A stretch of 34,461 nt of DNA from Deltaproteobacteria bacterium (GCA_031265205.1 JAISCZ010000111.1:1-34461), one strand, 5' to 3'. Shown: positions 1-7,728, counted from the stretch's first letter. Notes: generated by a model not told the origin, from the sequence alone. Translations and numbers: made by a program.

Positions 1-48
1 GGGGGGGGCTCGGGGGCGGGCCGGCGCCTGCGCGCCCGCGCTCTCGCT

Positions 49-127
49 CTCCCTCTCCCTCTCCCTCTCCCTCTCCCTCTCCCTCTCCCTCTCCCTCTCC
101 CTCTCCCTCTCCCTCTCCCTCTCCCTC
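49..127. repeat. CTCCCT hexanucleotide microsatellite
   Basis: About thirteen uninterrupted copies of the hexamer CTCCCT. The unit length is a multiple of three, so copy-number change would not shift a reading frame, and no convincing gene crosses it. Similar but imperfect CT-rich tracts occur at 8511-8760, so this looks native to the genome rather than a contaminant. Confidence 0.9.
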
Positions 128-158
128 AGGGGAAGGGGACCTCTCAGAGGCGGCAACT

Positions 159-809
159 TCACGGGCGGCGCGCGCAACTAGAGAACGAGTCTCGCTCCCT
201 TCTATGATGGGCGCGGACAGTTGGTGGTGGGAATAAGAAACATTTTTTATTGTTTGGGTGATGGTTACAGTGTGGTCCTAGTAAGGCCACAAAAAATGAA
301 TGCCTCATAAGACTGAATACTGTAAACTCAAAAATAAATTGAATAAACCCGGAATACACCTGAATGGTTACCCATTTTCCATGAATAAAAGCAATCAATT
401 TGATCGAATCAAGAAAGCGTCTTTGTGTTGAAACCATAAGAGATCTTTTTATTATTGGACTTTTAAATTTAATTGAAAAACTATTAACTCAGAAGAGTAT
501 ATATAATAAGGATTATTAGGTATTTTACGGTTTTCAATAAATTCAATTTTTTTCATATAAATATTAATTGCGTATTTATGATAGAATAAAGTAACGTAGT
601 GATAACATATTTACAATATCTATAGTATAATTTTACTCTATTAGGCTTTTTACATAGTTTTCATATGTAATTATATATATTTATATACGTTTATTCGCCC
701 TTGAATCATAAGGCTTTCCGAGAGGCATTTTTTTTGAATTTTATCTTGGACAGCTGTGATCATTTATAAAGAGAATTAACAAAGAATTCAGCTGTATCAT
801 GATTTTGGT
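159..809. other. AT-rich gene-free segment
   Basis: No convincing gene is seen. From about 230 to 800 the DNA is strongly AT-rich, in sharp contrast to the GC-rich chromosome to the right. An open frame at 159-437 (minus) lacks any recognisable family and runs partly through GC-rich low-complexity sequence. The segment lies downstream of the defence-like operon and fits foreign island DNA. Confidence 0.6.
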
Positions 810-829
810 TTATCCTAACGTTAGGATAA
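810..829. repeat. Perfect 20-bp palindrome after the HEPN gene
   Basis: TTATCCTAACGTTAGGATAA is a perfect palindrome that abuts the HEPN stop codon (830-832). It has no loop and no T-run on the transcript side, so it is not a classical terminator. A near copy of its left part, TATCCTAGCGTTA (12 of 13 matches), lies at 4515-4527 at the other end of the operon. It could be a protein-binding site, a recombination site or a weak terminator. Confidence 0.6.
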
Positions 830-1945
830 TTAGCGCTCTGAGATTGATGGAGCGACCACCGATTCCAGCGGGCTCCACACCGCGTCGTCAGAGTCCGAAA
901 GCGCAATGAGCTTCTCTTTGGGGTTTCTTGGATACTTGAAGTCCAGCTCTACTCCGACGCCGTTGGGAGCGCTTGTGTTCGCCACCACTTCTGATATATC
1001 GGCGCCGTCGAGGCGCAAGCTCTGAATGCGCCCCCACCGCGCGCCGGTGGATTCAACGATGATAAACGCGGGCTGGCCGACGAAGAGTCTCTGAGCGGGC
1101 TTGTTGACGACAACGACGCTCCCTTTTTTGTAGGGGCCGCTCCTTTCATCGCGTAGTGTCAACTCGACTCGGCTCGTGGACGCGCCGTGGTGGTCCTGGA
1201 GGTAGCGACCGATTACGATTCCGAAGATCGACCTCGCCAAACTCTCGATGAAGGCTACCGCGTCGCTCATTTCTTTATCAGCAAGGAGTTCAATGGGAGC
1301 GTATCCATTGTGAGCGACCTGATTCCGACGCTCGACGATGTCATTGAGACGCGCCACAATAACCCCCAGCTTCACGGCGCCCCGAGGCGCCTTGAGCCCC
1401 TGGTCGTCACAATACCATGCCATCATCGCGTCGGCGCGACACGCGCGATCGCAAATATTCTCGATACCAAGCACGCCGAACATACCATCGACTTCAGTCG
1501 AGCGCAGATTCGCCTCATGGGCAATGACCGCGGCCACGTTCAGGGCGTAAGGTTTCGCTCCGTTTAGGCAATCAAATAGATTCCTAACCACGTCCAGGCC
1601 GCTCATGCCGGCGTATCGACCCTCCCCAAGGCGCTTGCTACGGCAAAGCAGTTCAGCCGACTTGAGCAAATGTTTGTCCGTCAGCTTCCGTGGGAGCGCC
1701 GCATAGTCGACGTGACGAGCCTCAAGCCGCGCATATTCCGTGATGAGGTTTTCAACGAATTTTTCAAACGACGTATACAGCGCGTGAACGAACGCCGCAT
1801 AGACGAAACGTCTCCGGATCGAGACGTACCGACGCGCCTCGGTGTCCTTGTGAGCCGCCAGAACTCGATTAACTGTTTCCATCGACTCGACAAGGGTCTT
1901 CAAATCCCCGAGTTCCGCAATGAGTTCATCCAATGTAGAACGCAC
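830..1945 (-). CDS. HEPN-domain protein, MAE_28990/MAE_18760-like, predicted RNase effector
   Basis: A 371-residue protein starting at GTG 1945, with GGAGA about seven bases upstream. The N-terminal two thirds is alpha-helical and contains RRNQVAHNG. Residues R207-N208 to H212 form the Rx4H catalytic motif of HEPN ribonucleases, with the usual polar residue after the Arg. Overall it resembles the MAE_28990/MAE_18760-like HEPN family, whose members are often encoded beside DUF262 proteins. Residues 245-371 look like a separate beta-rich domain of unknown role. It is the last gene of the operon, 21 bases after the DUF262 gene. By inference it is an RNA-cleaving toxin or abortive-infection effector held in check or triggered by its partners. 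The family call rests on motif and context, not a search. Confidence 0.75.
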   Translation of the reverse strand: MRSTLDELIAELGDLKTLVESMETVNRVLAAHKDTEARRYVSIRRRFVYAAFVHALYTSFEKFVENLITEYARLEARHVDYAALPRKLTDKHLLKSAELLCRSKRLGEGRYAGMSGLDVVRNLFDCLNGAKPYALNVAAVIAHEANLRSTEVDGMFGVLGIENICDRACRADAMMAWYCDDQGLKAPRGAVKLGVIVARLNDIVERRNQVAHNGYAPIELLADKEMSDAVAFIESLARSIFGIVIGRYLQDHHGASTSRVELTLRDERSGPYKKGSVVVVNKPAQRLFVGQPAFIIVESTGARWGRIQSLRLDGADISEVVANTSAPNGVGVELDFKYPRNPKEKLIALSDSDDAVWSPLESVVAPSISER

Positions 1946-1966
1946 AGGTTGTCTCCGTTGTGCTCA

Positions 1967-3289
1967 CTACCTGATCTTCGCGATCGCGGCGGCGAAGGCT
2001 TCGCTCACGCAGTGGTTCCGATCCTGAGTGTCCTTGAAGTTCGTGCGTCGCCCTGAGAACAAATCATGTTCCCGCTCGTACATCTCCTTCAACTCATCAC
2101 GCAATTTTTTCTTGTTTTTAATAAGATTGGCATGGTGAAGTTTTACATCGGGGTTATTCGCGGCGAACATGAGGGGGTCGTAGACTATCTTGGTTGGTCG
2201 CGTTTTGCTTGGGGTGAGCACTGTGAACGCTCCCTTCCCAAGCGCTTTCCAAAGGAAATCGACGGTCTCATCAAACATTGAGCGGTATTTCTCGAGCCCC
2301 ACTGACGGGAATTTATTACCCTCAATAATAAACCGATCGAGGAAGTCTGAAATTTTGTTTAATCCCGCCTTGAACTCACCGATCTTGCGGTAGGCAAAGA
2401 AGCGTAAAACGAGTTCTACGTCTTCCATCTTCTCAAACATGCTAATGCCCGCCCGCTTCCTAATGCCCGCCCGCGTCGATTCGTCTAGAGTTTCTTCAGC
2501 TTCCTCGTCGGCGTCCTTTTCCTCAGGCTTTGGGTCGACCGGGATACCCCACATGCGCTGAAACTTATCATTTGCGGAAAGCTCGAGGCATAGCTTGTTG
2601 AGTGGCCCGTTGTAAACGGCGTTGCGTGTCTCCTGACTGGCAAGCTTCACCCCCCCCGAGTTGAGACGTTCAAAAACCAACTTTTTCAACATTGCGGCCT
2701 GCTCATCGCTGGCCGCCGTTTCTTGGAGGAGGATGACCGACGAAATGTAACGGCGATCAATACCATCGCGGACCTTCGACGGAAGTTCCGAGTACTTCCG
2801 ACCGTCGAGCTCTGACCAGTGTTGCAGTCCGGTGAGCGCAAACTCGTCGGCGTAAAAATCACTCAGCGCTGAAAGACGCTGGCGTCCATCCATCACTTCA
2901 AAACGCGCTAGGTCGTACTCGTAGAGGAAGATCGGCGGCACTGGCACATTTATAAGGAACGATTCGATGAGTCGTGACTTCCGCTCGTCGGTCCAGCGAT
3001 GGCGGCGCTGATACTCGGGATCAAGCTTGTAGCGAAGTTCCTTCTCGCCGGTGTCTCCTTCGATCTCCTCCTTGAGCATCTTAAGGATGCCTGCAAGTGG
3101 ATACCGCGCCTGCTCAGTGACGATCCTAATCTCTCCTTTCACGTAACGGCTGTTCAGTTCTTCGTCCGAAGCCTTGGGCGCGCTCGCGCCATAATCAAAC
3201 GAAACCTTTTCAAAATCAAGGAGGTGGTTCATCGCCGCTTGTCGCGTTTGAGCGCCAACTTTCGGTTTCTGTTGACTGTCCTTCGTCAC
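1967..3289 (-). CDS. DUF262 (GmrSD N-terminal-like) protein
   Basis: A 440-residue protein starting at GTG 3289, with GAGGGAG seven bases upstream. The DUF262 signature DGRQR is at residues 134-138 within a ParB/Srx-like fold, preceded by YQRRHRW (93-99), and the second conserved block FERLNSGG is at 206-213. DUF262 proteins are nucleotide-dependent components of modification-sensing systems such as GmrSD and SspE. Those usually carry a C-terminal HNH/DUF1524 nuclease. None is visible here: the C-terminus lacks the His-rich motif. The gene sits between the methyltransferase (12 bases upstream) and the HEPN gene (21 bases downstream), so the nuclease role may be supplied in trans by HEPN. An acidic stretch near residues 255-270 is probably a linker. 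Confidence 0.85.
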   Translation of the reverse strand: MTKDSQQKPKVGAQTRQAAMNHLLDFEKVSFDYGASAPKASDEELNSRYVKGEIRIVTEQARYPLAGILKMLKEEIEGDTGEKELRYKLDPEYQRRHRWTDERKSRLIESFLINVPVPPIFLYEYDLARFEVMDGRQRLSALSDFYADEFALTGLQHWSELDGRKYSELPSKVRDGIDRRYISSVILLQETAASDEQAAMLKKLVFERLNSGGVKLASQETRNAVYNGPLNKLCLELSANDKFQRMWGIPVDPKPEEKDADEEAEETLDESTRAGIRKRAGISMFEKMEDVELVLRFFAYRKIGEFKAGLNKISDFLDRFIIEGNKFPSVGLEKYRSMFDETVDFLWKALGKGAFTVLTPSKTRPTKIVYDPLMFAANNPDVKLHHANLIKNKKKLRDELKEMYEREHDLFSGRRTNFKDTQDRNHCVSEAFAAAIAKIR

Positions 3290-3301
3290 TGGCTCGCTCC
3301 C

Positions 3302-4390
3302 TCAGGCAAGATGGCAGCACACATCATGCTCCGTGATGGCTTTCTTCGGCACGGACTGGAACTGCCGCGCCTGTCGACGCCCGCTGTCAGAGTCGGCCGC
3401 CGCTCTAACGGTAACAATTCTCCAGCCAGAATCGATTAACGATTTTTTTAGGACATCCATCGGTTCGGCGGCGCGGTCGTGAATCCCTCCGTATCGGATA
3501 ATCAAGCGCGCCCCATCTGTTGCTCGCGAGGCAACGTTCTTCCATACGCGCCCCATTTCGGCCGCGAAGTGAGCGGCGTTCGAGTGCTTGAGCTGGCTTT
3601 CAGGCTGACGGTACTCCACGTAGTCGTGGCCGCCAAGGAACCAGAGCCGTAGCCACTGGTCTGGCAAATAGGTACGCATCCCGAAGTACGGAGGAGACGT
3701 AACGACAAAGCGCGCCTTCGGAGTGTCACTAAACGTGTCCGCCACTCGACTGTCGCCGAGTTCCACCTTGCCATCTATGTCCGGTAGGGGGTAGGCGAGG
3801 TATCGAGTCGCCCGCGTTTTGATGACCGACAGCACGTCGACATCGTCGGGATACATGCCACGCGCGGTCCAGAACTTCATCGCGTAATTCGGCTTCGGCG
3901 CAAAAGTTCGCGGCGATTGATTAGAGAAATACGATGGCGTCCCCTTCGGGCGGGGGCCATGTAGCGCTCCAAGGATGATCGCTCTCAATAAGACGCGCGT
4001 CGCTGAGGAGCATTCGCCGAGCAACGCTTCGCGGAGCTGACAGAGACGCGTAAGCGTATTATCGTGGTACGCGAGCTTCCAGAACTCGCTAGAAGGAACC
4101 GATGTCGGCGCCTTCGCCGCGTTCAAGATGGCCTCGGCGCTCGCCACGACTTGGCCCGGCTCAGCGCTGGCGAGCTTCGCCTTCGCTAGAGCGACCGCGA
4201 CAGGACTGCTATCCACGCCTATTGAAGGCGTCTCGAGCAAGCGGGCCGCAAAGTTTGTGGCGCCACGGCCGCGGAAGGGATCTATCACCCAGTCGCCCCT
4301 CTTACCGTGTTCCTCCAGCGCTCGCAATGGAAAATTGAGCGGGTACATCGTGTAGTACGGGCATAACCCGTTCAAAGCGTCAGGTTTCAT
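3302..4390 (-). CDS. Site-specific DNA methyltransferase (N6-adenine/N4-cytosine type)
   Basis: A 362-residue protein from ATG 4390. SAM-binding motif I is DPFRGRG at residues 37-43, followed by IGVDSSP (57-63), and the catalytic motif IV TSPPY is at 231-235. The order (motif I first, a long helical section, then SPPY) is that of amino-methyltransferases acting on exocyclic amines. Target base and site cannot be told. A TTG at 4474 would extend the frame by 28 residues, but these do not look conserved. The ATG overlaps the stop of the upstream small ORF (ATGAAACCTGA), which suggests coupling and would explain the poor ribosome binding site. It is followed 12 bases later by the DUF262 gene. 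Probable role: self-marking or modification arm of a defence module. Confidence 0.85.
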   Translation of the reverse strand: MKPDALNGLCPYYTMYPLNFPLRALEEHGKRGDWVIDPFRGRGATNFAARLLETPSIGVDSSPVAVALAKAKLASAEPGQVVASAEAILNAAKAPTSVPSSEFWKLAYHDNTLTRLCQLREALLGECSSATRVLLRAIILGALHGPRPKGTPSYFSNQSPRTFAPKPNYAMKFWTARGMYPDDVDVLSVIKTRATRYLAYPLPDIDGKVELGDSRVADTFSDTPKARFVVTSPPYFGMRTYLPDQWLRLWFLGGHDYVEYRQPESQLKHSNAAHFAAEMGRVWKNVASRATDGARLIIRYGGIHDRAAEPMDVLKKSLIDSGWRIVTVRAAADSDSGRRQARQFQSVPKKAITEHDVCCHLA

Positions 4391-4619
4391 GGGACGTATC
4401 CAACGCGCCGATCGTGAATACGCTTGCGGCGTCCATATTATGGCCAGCCGCTTTGCCATATTCAAATAAAGCAAAACTGAATTTTTGAACGGCGATAAAT
4501 TCTCGCGCCTTTTCTATCCTAGCGTTAACCGTGGCGAATATTCCACTTTTTAAACATTTACGATTGGACATATGGTCCCATCCGTTGTCATCTTCCACCC
4601 GCTCATTTACAGTCGACAT
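4380..4619 (-). CDS. Small ORF leading the defence-like operon, unknown
   Basis: A 79-residue frame whose ATG lies about 17 bases downstream of the predicted transcription start and whose stop overlaps the methyltransferase ATG by 11 bases. The size is like that of restriction-modification controller proteins, but I see no helix-turn-helix or other family signature. The middle (ARIEKAREFIAVQKFSFALFE) could form an amphipathic helix. No good Shine-Dalgarno is visible. It may be a real coupled leader gene or just the untranslated leader of the methyltransferase. Confidence 0.35.
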   Translation of the reverse strand: MSTVNERVEDDNGWDHMSNRKCLKSGIFATVNARIEKAREFIAVQKFSFALFEYGKAAGHNMDAASVFTIGALDTSHET

Positions 4620-4642
4620 TCCCGTCTTATCCCATTCAAATT

Positions 4643-4671
4643 AGTATACGTTTTTTCTACCGGAAAGACAA
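4643..4671 (-). promoter_or_regulatory. Sigma70-type promoter of the methyltransferase-DUF262-HEPN operon
   Basis: Read on the minus strand, TTGTCT (4666-4671) and TATACT (4643-4648) are separated by exactly 17 bases. Transcription would start near 4636, just ahead of the small ORF and the methyltransferase. The promoter sits at the point where integrase homology ends. Confidence 0.7.
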
Positions 4672-4679
4672 TCCGACAA

Positions 4680-5285
4680 TCCCAGCGCTGGGCCCAGAGC
4701 GCCCTTGCGGTCAGCCGAGATATCGTGGGTAGCCATCCCCGTGGAGATAGCGCGGCGGACAATCTGGCCCGAATATTGCATATCTATTCACGATATCTTC
4801 AGCTCCCCTGAACTTGATTTTCTGAGGGACTCCAACAGTTCCGAAGGCTTGATGTCGGCTATGGGCCTATCTCGCGGGAAGGAAAGGAGTTCCTTTTCCA
4901 GGCGGCCCAGGATTCCGCTGATATAACTCTCCTTTTTGCCGGGCTTTTTCCTCTTGAGCCACTCCAAAGCCACGGTCCCGAAGGTTTCGGGGCCTACGGC
5001 CTCGTCAGGCCGCCGAGCGGCCTTTCCCCGAAGCCCTGGGTCGGTCCCACTTCCCTCAAAAGCCTCTTCGCGCGCGCAAGCTTCTCTCGGGCCACTTTCA
5101 GGGACAGGTCCGGGTAGGTTCCGAACGTCAGGACGCCGCCGCCATCCCTGAAATGCCCGCTCGCGTCTCCAGGACTTGAGACCGCCTGTGGCGAGGCGAA
5201 GGAAAGGCCCTCTCCCGCCATAAAGCTTCCAAGGCTTCTCGGGTGGCTTGAGGTTTGAAATTCCCAGGCCTTTCTGGACTATTAC
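4680..5285 (-). pseudogene. Degraded P4-type tyrosine integrase (N-terminal and core-start fragments)
   Basis: Pieces of a P4-family integrase occur in order but in different frames. ISNLKPPEKPWKLY starts the arm-binding DUF4102 domain. A frameshift near 5150 leads to LTFGTYPDLSLKVAREKL, and another near 5048 returns to the first frame with TFGTVALEWLKRKKP and RPIADIKPSELLESLRK. After a stop at 4788-4790, another frame carries QIVRRAISTGMATHDISADR and KGALGPA, ending near 4690. The catalytic domain is missing. No start codon remains at the expected place. Its position just downstream of tRNA-Ala and its direction are typical of island integrases. The gene is dead; the operon to its left begins where homology stops. 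Confidence 0.8.
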
Positions 5286-5310
5286 GGCGCCGCCTCTGGC
5301 TTGGCTGTCG

Positions 5311-5333
5311 ATACCGTAAAAAATACCGTAAAA
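5311..5333. repeat. Two direct copies of ATACCGTAAAA beside the integrase
   Basis: ATACCGTAAAA occurs at 5311-5321 and again at 5323-5333, between the tRNA 3' end and the integrase remnant. This is where arm-type integrase binding sites lie in tRNA-linked islands. Function is inferred from position. Confidence 0.5.
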
Positions 5334-5390
5334 CGCGCGCGCCGCCAACGGCGTCAGGCGGACTTCCTCAGGAATTGGCCTCTCCCAAGC

Positions 5391-5426
5391 AAAAACCCGA
5401 AAGCCTTATATATCAAGGCTTTCGGG
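5391..5426 (-). terminator. Rho-independent terminator of tRNA-Ala
   Basis: A perfect 12-bp stem (CCCGAAAGCCTT with AAGGCTTTCGGG) and 7-base loop. On the minus strand it is followed by five T residues (5391-5395). It lies about 30 bases after the tRNA 3' end. Confidence 0.85.
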
Positions 5427-5454
5427 CTTTTATGGTCCTGTTCGGACTATAAAA

Positions 5455-5531
5455 TGGTGGAGCTGAGGGGGATCGAACCCCTGACCTCATGACTGCCAGT
5501 CATGCGCTCTCCCAAACTGAGCTACAGCCCC
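5455..5531 (-). tRNA. tRNA-Ala (anticodon GGC)
   Basis: A complete cloverleaf on the minus strand. The acceptor arm is GGGGCTG pairing with CAGCTCC, the D-arm is GCTC/GAGC, the anticodon stem CATGA/TCATG holds loop CTGGCAG with anticodon GGC, and the T-arm AGGGG/CCCCT holds loop TTCGATC. The discriminator base is A and the CCA end is encoded. The 3' end faces the integrase remnant and is the likely attachment site of the island; the other copy of the site is not in this window. Confidence 0.97.
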
Positions 5532-5640
5532 ATGGGAGAAGAGACGGCCACGCTTCAGGGATTAAATCGCCCTCGGCTTGGCCCCTTTAGTTTTCGTAAG
5601 GGAAATCCTTTGGGGAAGTTCCCCCTCAAAAACTTTCAGC

Positions 5641-5670
5641 TTTTTAGCACAATCCCCCCGCTTTTGTCAA
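5641..5670 (-). promoter_or_regulatory. Promoter of tRNA-Ala
   Basis: On the minus strand a consensus TTGACA (5665-5670) is followed 17-18 bases later by CTAAAA/TAAAAA (5641-5647), preceded by TG as in extended -10 elements. The leader to the mature tRNA would be about 100 nt. Confidence 0.65.
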
Positions 5671-6094
5671 AGTTTGGACCAGAAAAGCCGCCTTTCGCCC
5701 CCTCCGCCCGTCCAGAGGGTGGCCCTCGAGGCCCGCCCGTCCCCAAGGAAAGCCTTCTCGGCGCGCTCCACCCTCATGGAATGGCCTTGGAACGGAAATT
5801 AAGGGGATCGGTTCCCCACCGCGGTCTTCTCCGCCGCCCTAAGCCCTTGAAGGCGGCGCGCCCCCAAGGCGCTTGAGCCGCCTCCGCGCCCCCAAGCGGC
5901 GGGCCCTCTCGCGCCCTCCGCTTGAAAGTTTCCTCCCGCGAGCGCCAGTTTCAGGGAATAAAACAGTTAATTCGCGCCAATCTTTTGCTAAAATCGTCAA
6001 ATCTCGCTCCCGCCGCGCCTCCCTGGAACCTTTTCCGGCGCGCCGTGGGCCCGCCGCCCGCTCCTTCCCCATCTTCCTTCCGAGGCCAAATTCC
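5671..6094. other. Intergenic region without a supported gene
   Basis: GC-rich sequence between the tRNA promoter and the phosphodiesterase gene. The plus-strand frame that runs into the downstream gene from 5873 is compositionally unlike a protein before the GTG at 6095. Nothing else is recognised. Confidence 0.5.
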
Positions 6095-6691
6095 GTGACC
6101 GCTCTTTCTCCCCCCGCTTCCCCTCCGGTCGCGGAGCGCTCCCAACGCCTCTTCGTGGCGCTCCCGCTCGCCCCCCCAACGGTCGCCGCCATCCGCCAAG
6201 CCCTCGCCTTTTTAGAGCCGTTCCCCCGCGGCGCGTTCGCCAACGCTCATCTCACCCTCTTCTTTTTGGGCGCCCTCCCCGCCTCCCGCGAGCCCTCCAT
6301 CGTCTCCGCTTTAAGCCAAATAGCGAGCCCCGGCTTTGACCTCAAGATAAACGCCTTCGCCTTCTTTCCCCCTGAGCGGCGAAACATTCTCGTCGCTCGC
6401 CCCACTCCCTCGCCGCCCCTCCTCGCGTTGCGGGACAAAATGGAGGAGGCCCTCGCCCCCCTTTTGTCTTTAAAGCCGTCGCGAAGGCCCTTTACCCCCC
6501 ACGTCACCCTCGCCCGCCACAAAGAAGAGGTCCCGGCGCGCGCGCGGCGCGAGCTAAACGCTTTTCGCGCTTTCGCCAATATTCCCGCCATCGCGGCGCG
6601 CGCCTTTATTCTCTATCAAAGCCAGCTCGCGCCGGAAGGCGCCAGACACTTCCCCCTCGCGGTTTTTCCGCTCCAAAGCGACTCTCGCTAA
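6095..6691 (+). CDS. thpR: RNA 2',3'-cyclic phosphodiesterase (ThpR/LigT, 2H family)
   Basis: A 198-residue protein of the 2H phosphoesterase superfamily, with both catalytic tetrapeptides: HLTL at residues 52-55 and HVTL at 135-138. The family fold is well matched between them (SQRLFVALPL near the N-terminus, PHVTLAR near residue 140). Known members open 2',3'-cyclic phosphates on RNA to 2'-phosphates and show weak 2'-5' ligase activity. The reading frame is open back to 5873. I chose GTG 6095 because CGAGG lies nine bases upstream and the family begins shortly before RLFVAL. It stands alone, with no close neighbour on either side. Confidence 0.85.
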   Translation: MTALSPPASPPVAERSQRLFVALPLAPPTVAAIRQALAFLEPFPRGAFANAHLTLFFLGALPASREPSIVSALSQIASPGFDLKINAFAFFPPERRNILVARPTPSPPLLALRDKMEEALAPLLSLKPSRRPFTPHVTLARHKEEVPARARRELNAFRAFANIPAIAARAFILYQSQLAPEGARHFPLAVFPLQSDSR

Positions 6692-7320
6692 AGCGCCTTT
6701 TGGCGCGGGGAAAAAGCCCGCCACTAGAATGGCGCGCGGGCGCGAGCGCGGGCCCGCGCCCCGCCGTCGCCGTCGCGAGGGGCTTCGCGGTCATTTCGCG
6801 CTTTTTTTTAACGCCGCTATCCCGCGCTTATCATCCGCCCTCTCAGTCCCGCTCTCCGTCGCGCGCTCCCCCCGCCGCGTCGAGTCTTTAGCCGTCCCGC
6901 CCGACATCGCGCCACTTTGGAAACGCCCGCCAATTTTTATAAAATCCGCCAAGATAGCCGTAATTGCGCTAATTTCGCCTTTTAACGGATCGATAACGCC
7001 TCATTTATTTTATTTTTTCCGTAAATCAGCGCCATTTTCATGGGTATTTTTCCCGTATCGCGCCTTCGCGTCCCAAAACTTTTTTTCTCGCCCGCGCCTC
7101 ACCACTAACATGTCCCCCCGGAGCGCGCCAGGCCGCGCCGGAACGCGCTTGGGGCAAAAAAAGCCGCTCCCGGAACTCTCAAAAGTTGACCCAAAATCCA
7201 CTTCCCAGCGGTCGCGCGAAAAATTTTTTTAAATTTTTTTCAATTGCCCATTTCTTTATATTTCGCGCCATTTTTTTCCGATCCGCGTCTCTAAAAAGCC
7301 CTCACGCCTTAAATTTCCCC
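6692..7320. other. Intergenic region without a supported gene
   Basis: A mosaic of GC-rich and AT-rich DNA. Open frames here (for example 6729-7232 plus) lack family resemblance and ribosome binding sites. A short hairpin GCGCC-TTTT-GGCGC follows the thpR stop (6694-6707) but has no T-run. Confidence 0.5.
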
Positions 7321-7348
7321 TTGACGCCGTCCGAAAAAAGCGTAATAT
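7321..7348 (+). promoter_or_regulatory. Promoter upstream of the 87-residue ORF
   Basis: TTGACG (7321-7326) and TAATAT (7343-7348) are 16 bases apart. Transcription would start near 7355, leaving a leader of about 110 nt before the ATG at 7465. Confidence 0.6.
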
Positions 7349-7464
7349 CGCAAACGTAACTCAAAGAAAAAGTTTAGAGACGCCCGACAGCGCGGGACAT
7401 TAGGCTTCTATTCGTTTACCGAAATCTACCAACGTTCAGAAACCAAATTTTTAAGGAATTTATA

Positions 7465-7728
7465 ATGAGCGCTTTTTCCGACTCGCCAACGAGCCTCAAT
7501 GACGGAAAGCCGCGCCTCTATTTTTCTATCCTTATTGAGTCCATCAGCCAGCCCGAGGCGGGAGAGCCCCAACCGCTCGAGCGCGGAAGCTTCCCCTTCT
7601 CGCCCGCGGACCGAGTCTACCGCCTGACGCTTTCCCCCGGCGCCATGGACCGGACGCCCCGACGCCTCGAGCCGCCCCAATGCCGCTTCTTCCCGTTTCC
7701 CCGTCCCCGGGCGCGCGACGCCCCCTAG
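7465..7728 (+). CDS. Hypothetical 87-residue protein
   Basis: A short frame starting at ATG 7465, with AAGGAA about six bases upstream and a good sigma70-type promoter at 7321-7348. The product starts MSAFSDSPTSLNDGKPRLYF and has a hydrophobic stretch LYFSILIESI, then becomes Pro/Arg-rich. No signal peptide, membrane segment or known domain is seen. The promoter and ribosome binding site are the main reasons to consider it real. It might instead be a non-coding transcript. Confidence 0.4.
   Translation: MSAFSDSPTSLNDGKPRLYFSILIESISQPEAGEPQPLERGSFPFSPADRVYRLTLSPGAMDRTPRRLEPPQCRFFPFPRPRARDAP

Noticed and set aside
1-140. Eukaryotic satellite or SVA-like contamination suggested by the CTCCCT repeat
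   Set aside because: CT-rich repeats recur at 8511-8760 in clearly bacterial DNA, and the flanks do not match such elements.
159-437. 92-codon minus-strand frame near the left edge
   Set aside because: No family, no ribosome binding site, and half of it lies in low-complexity GC-rich DNA.
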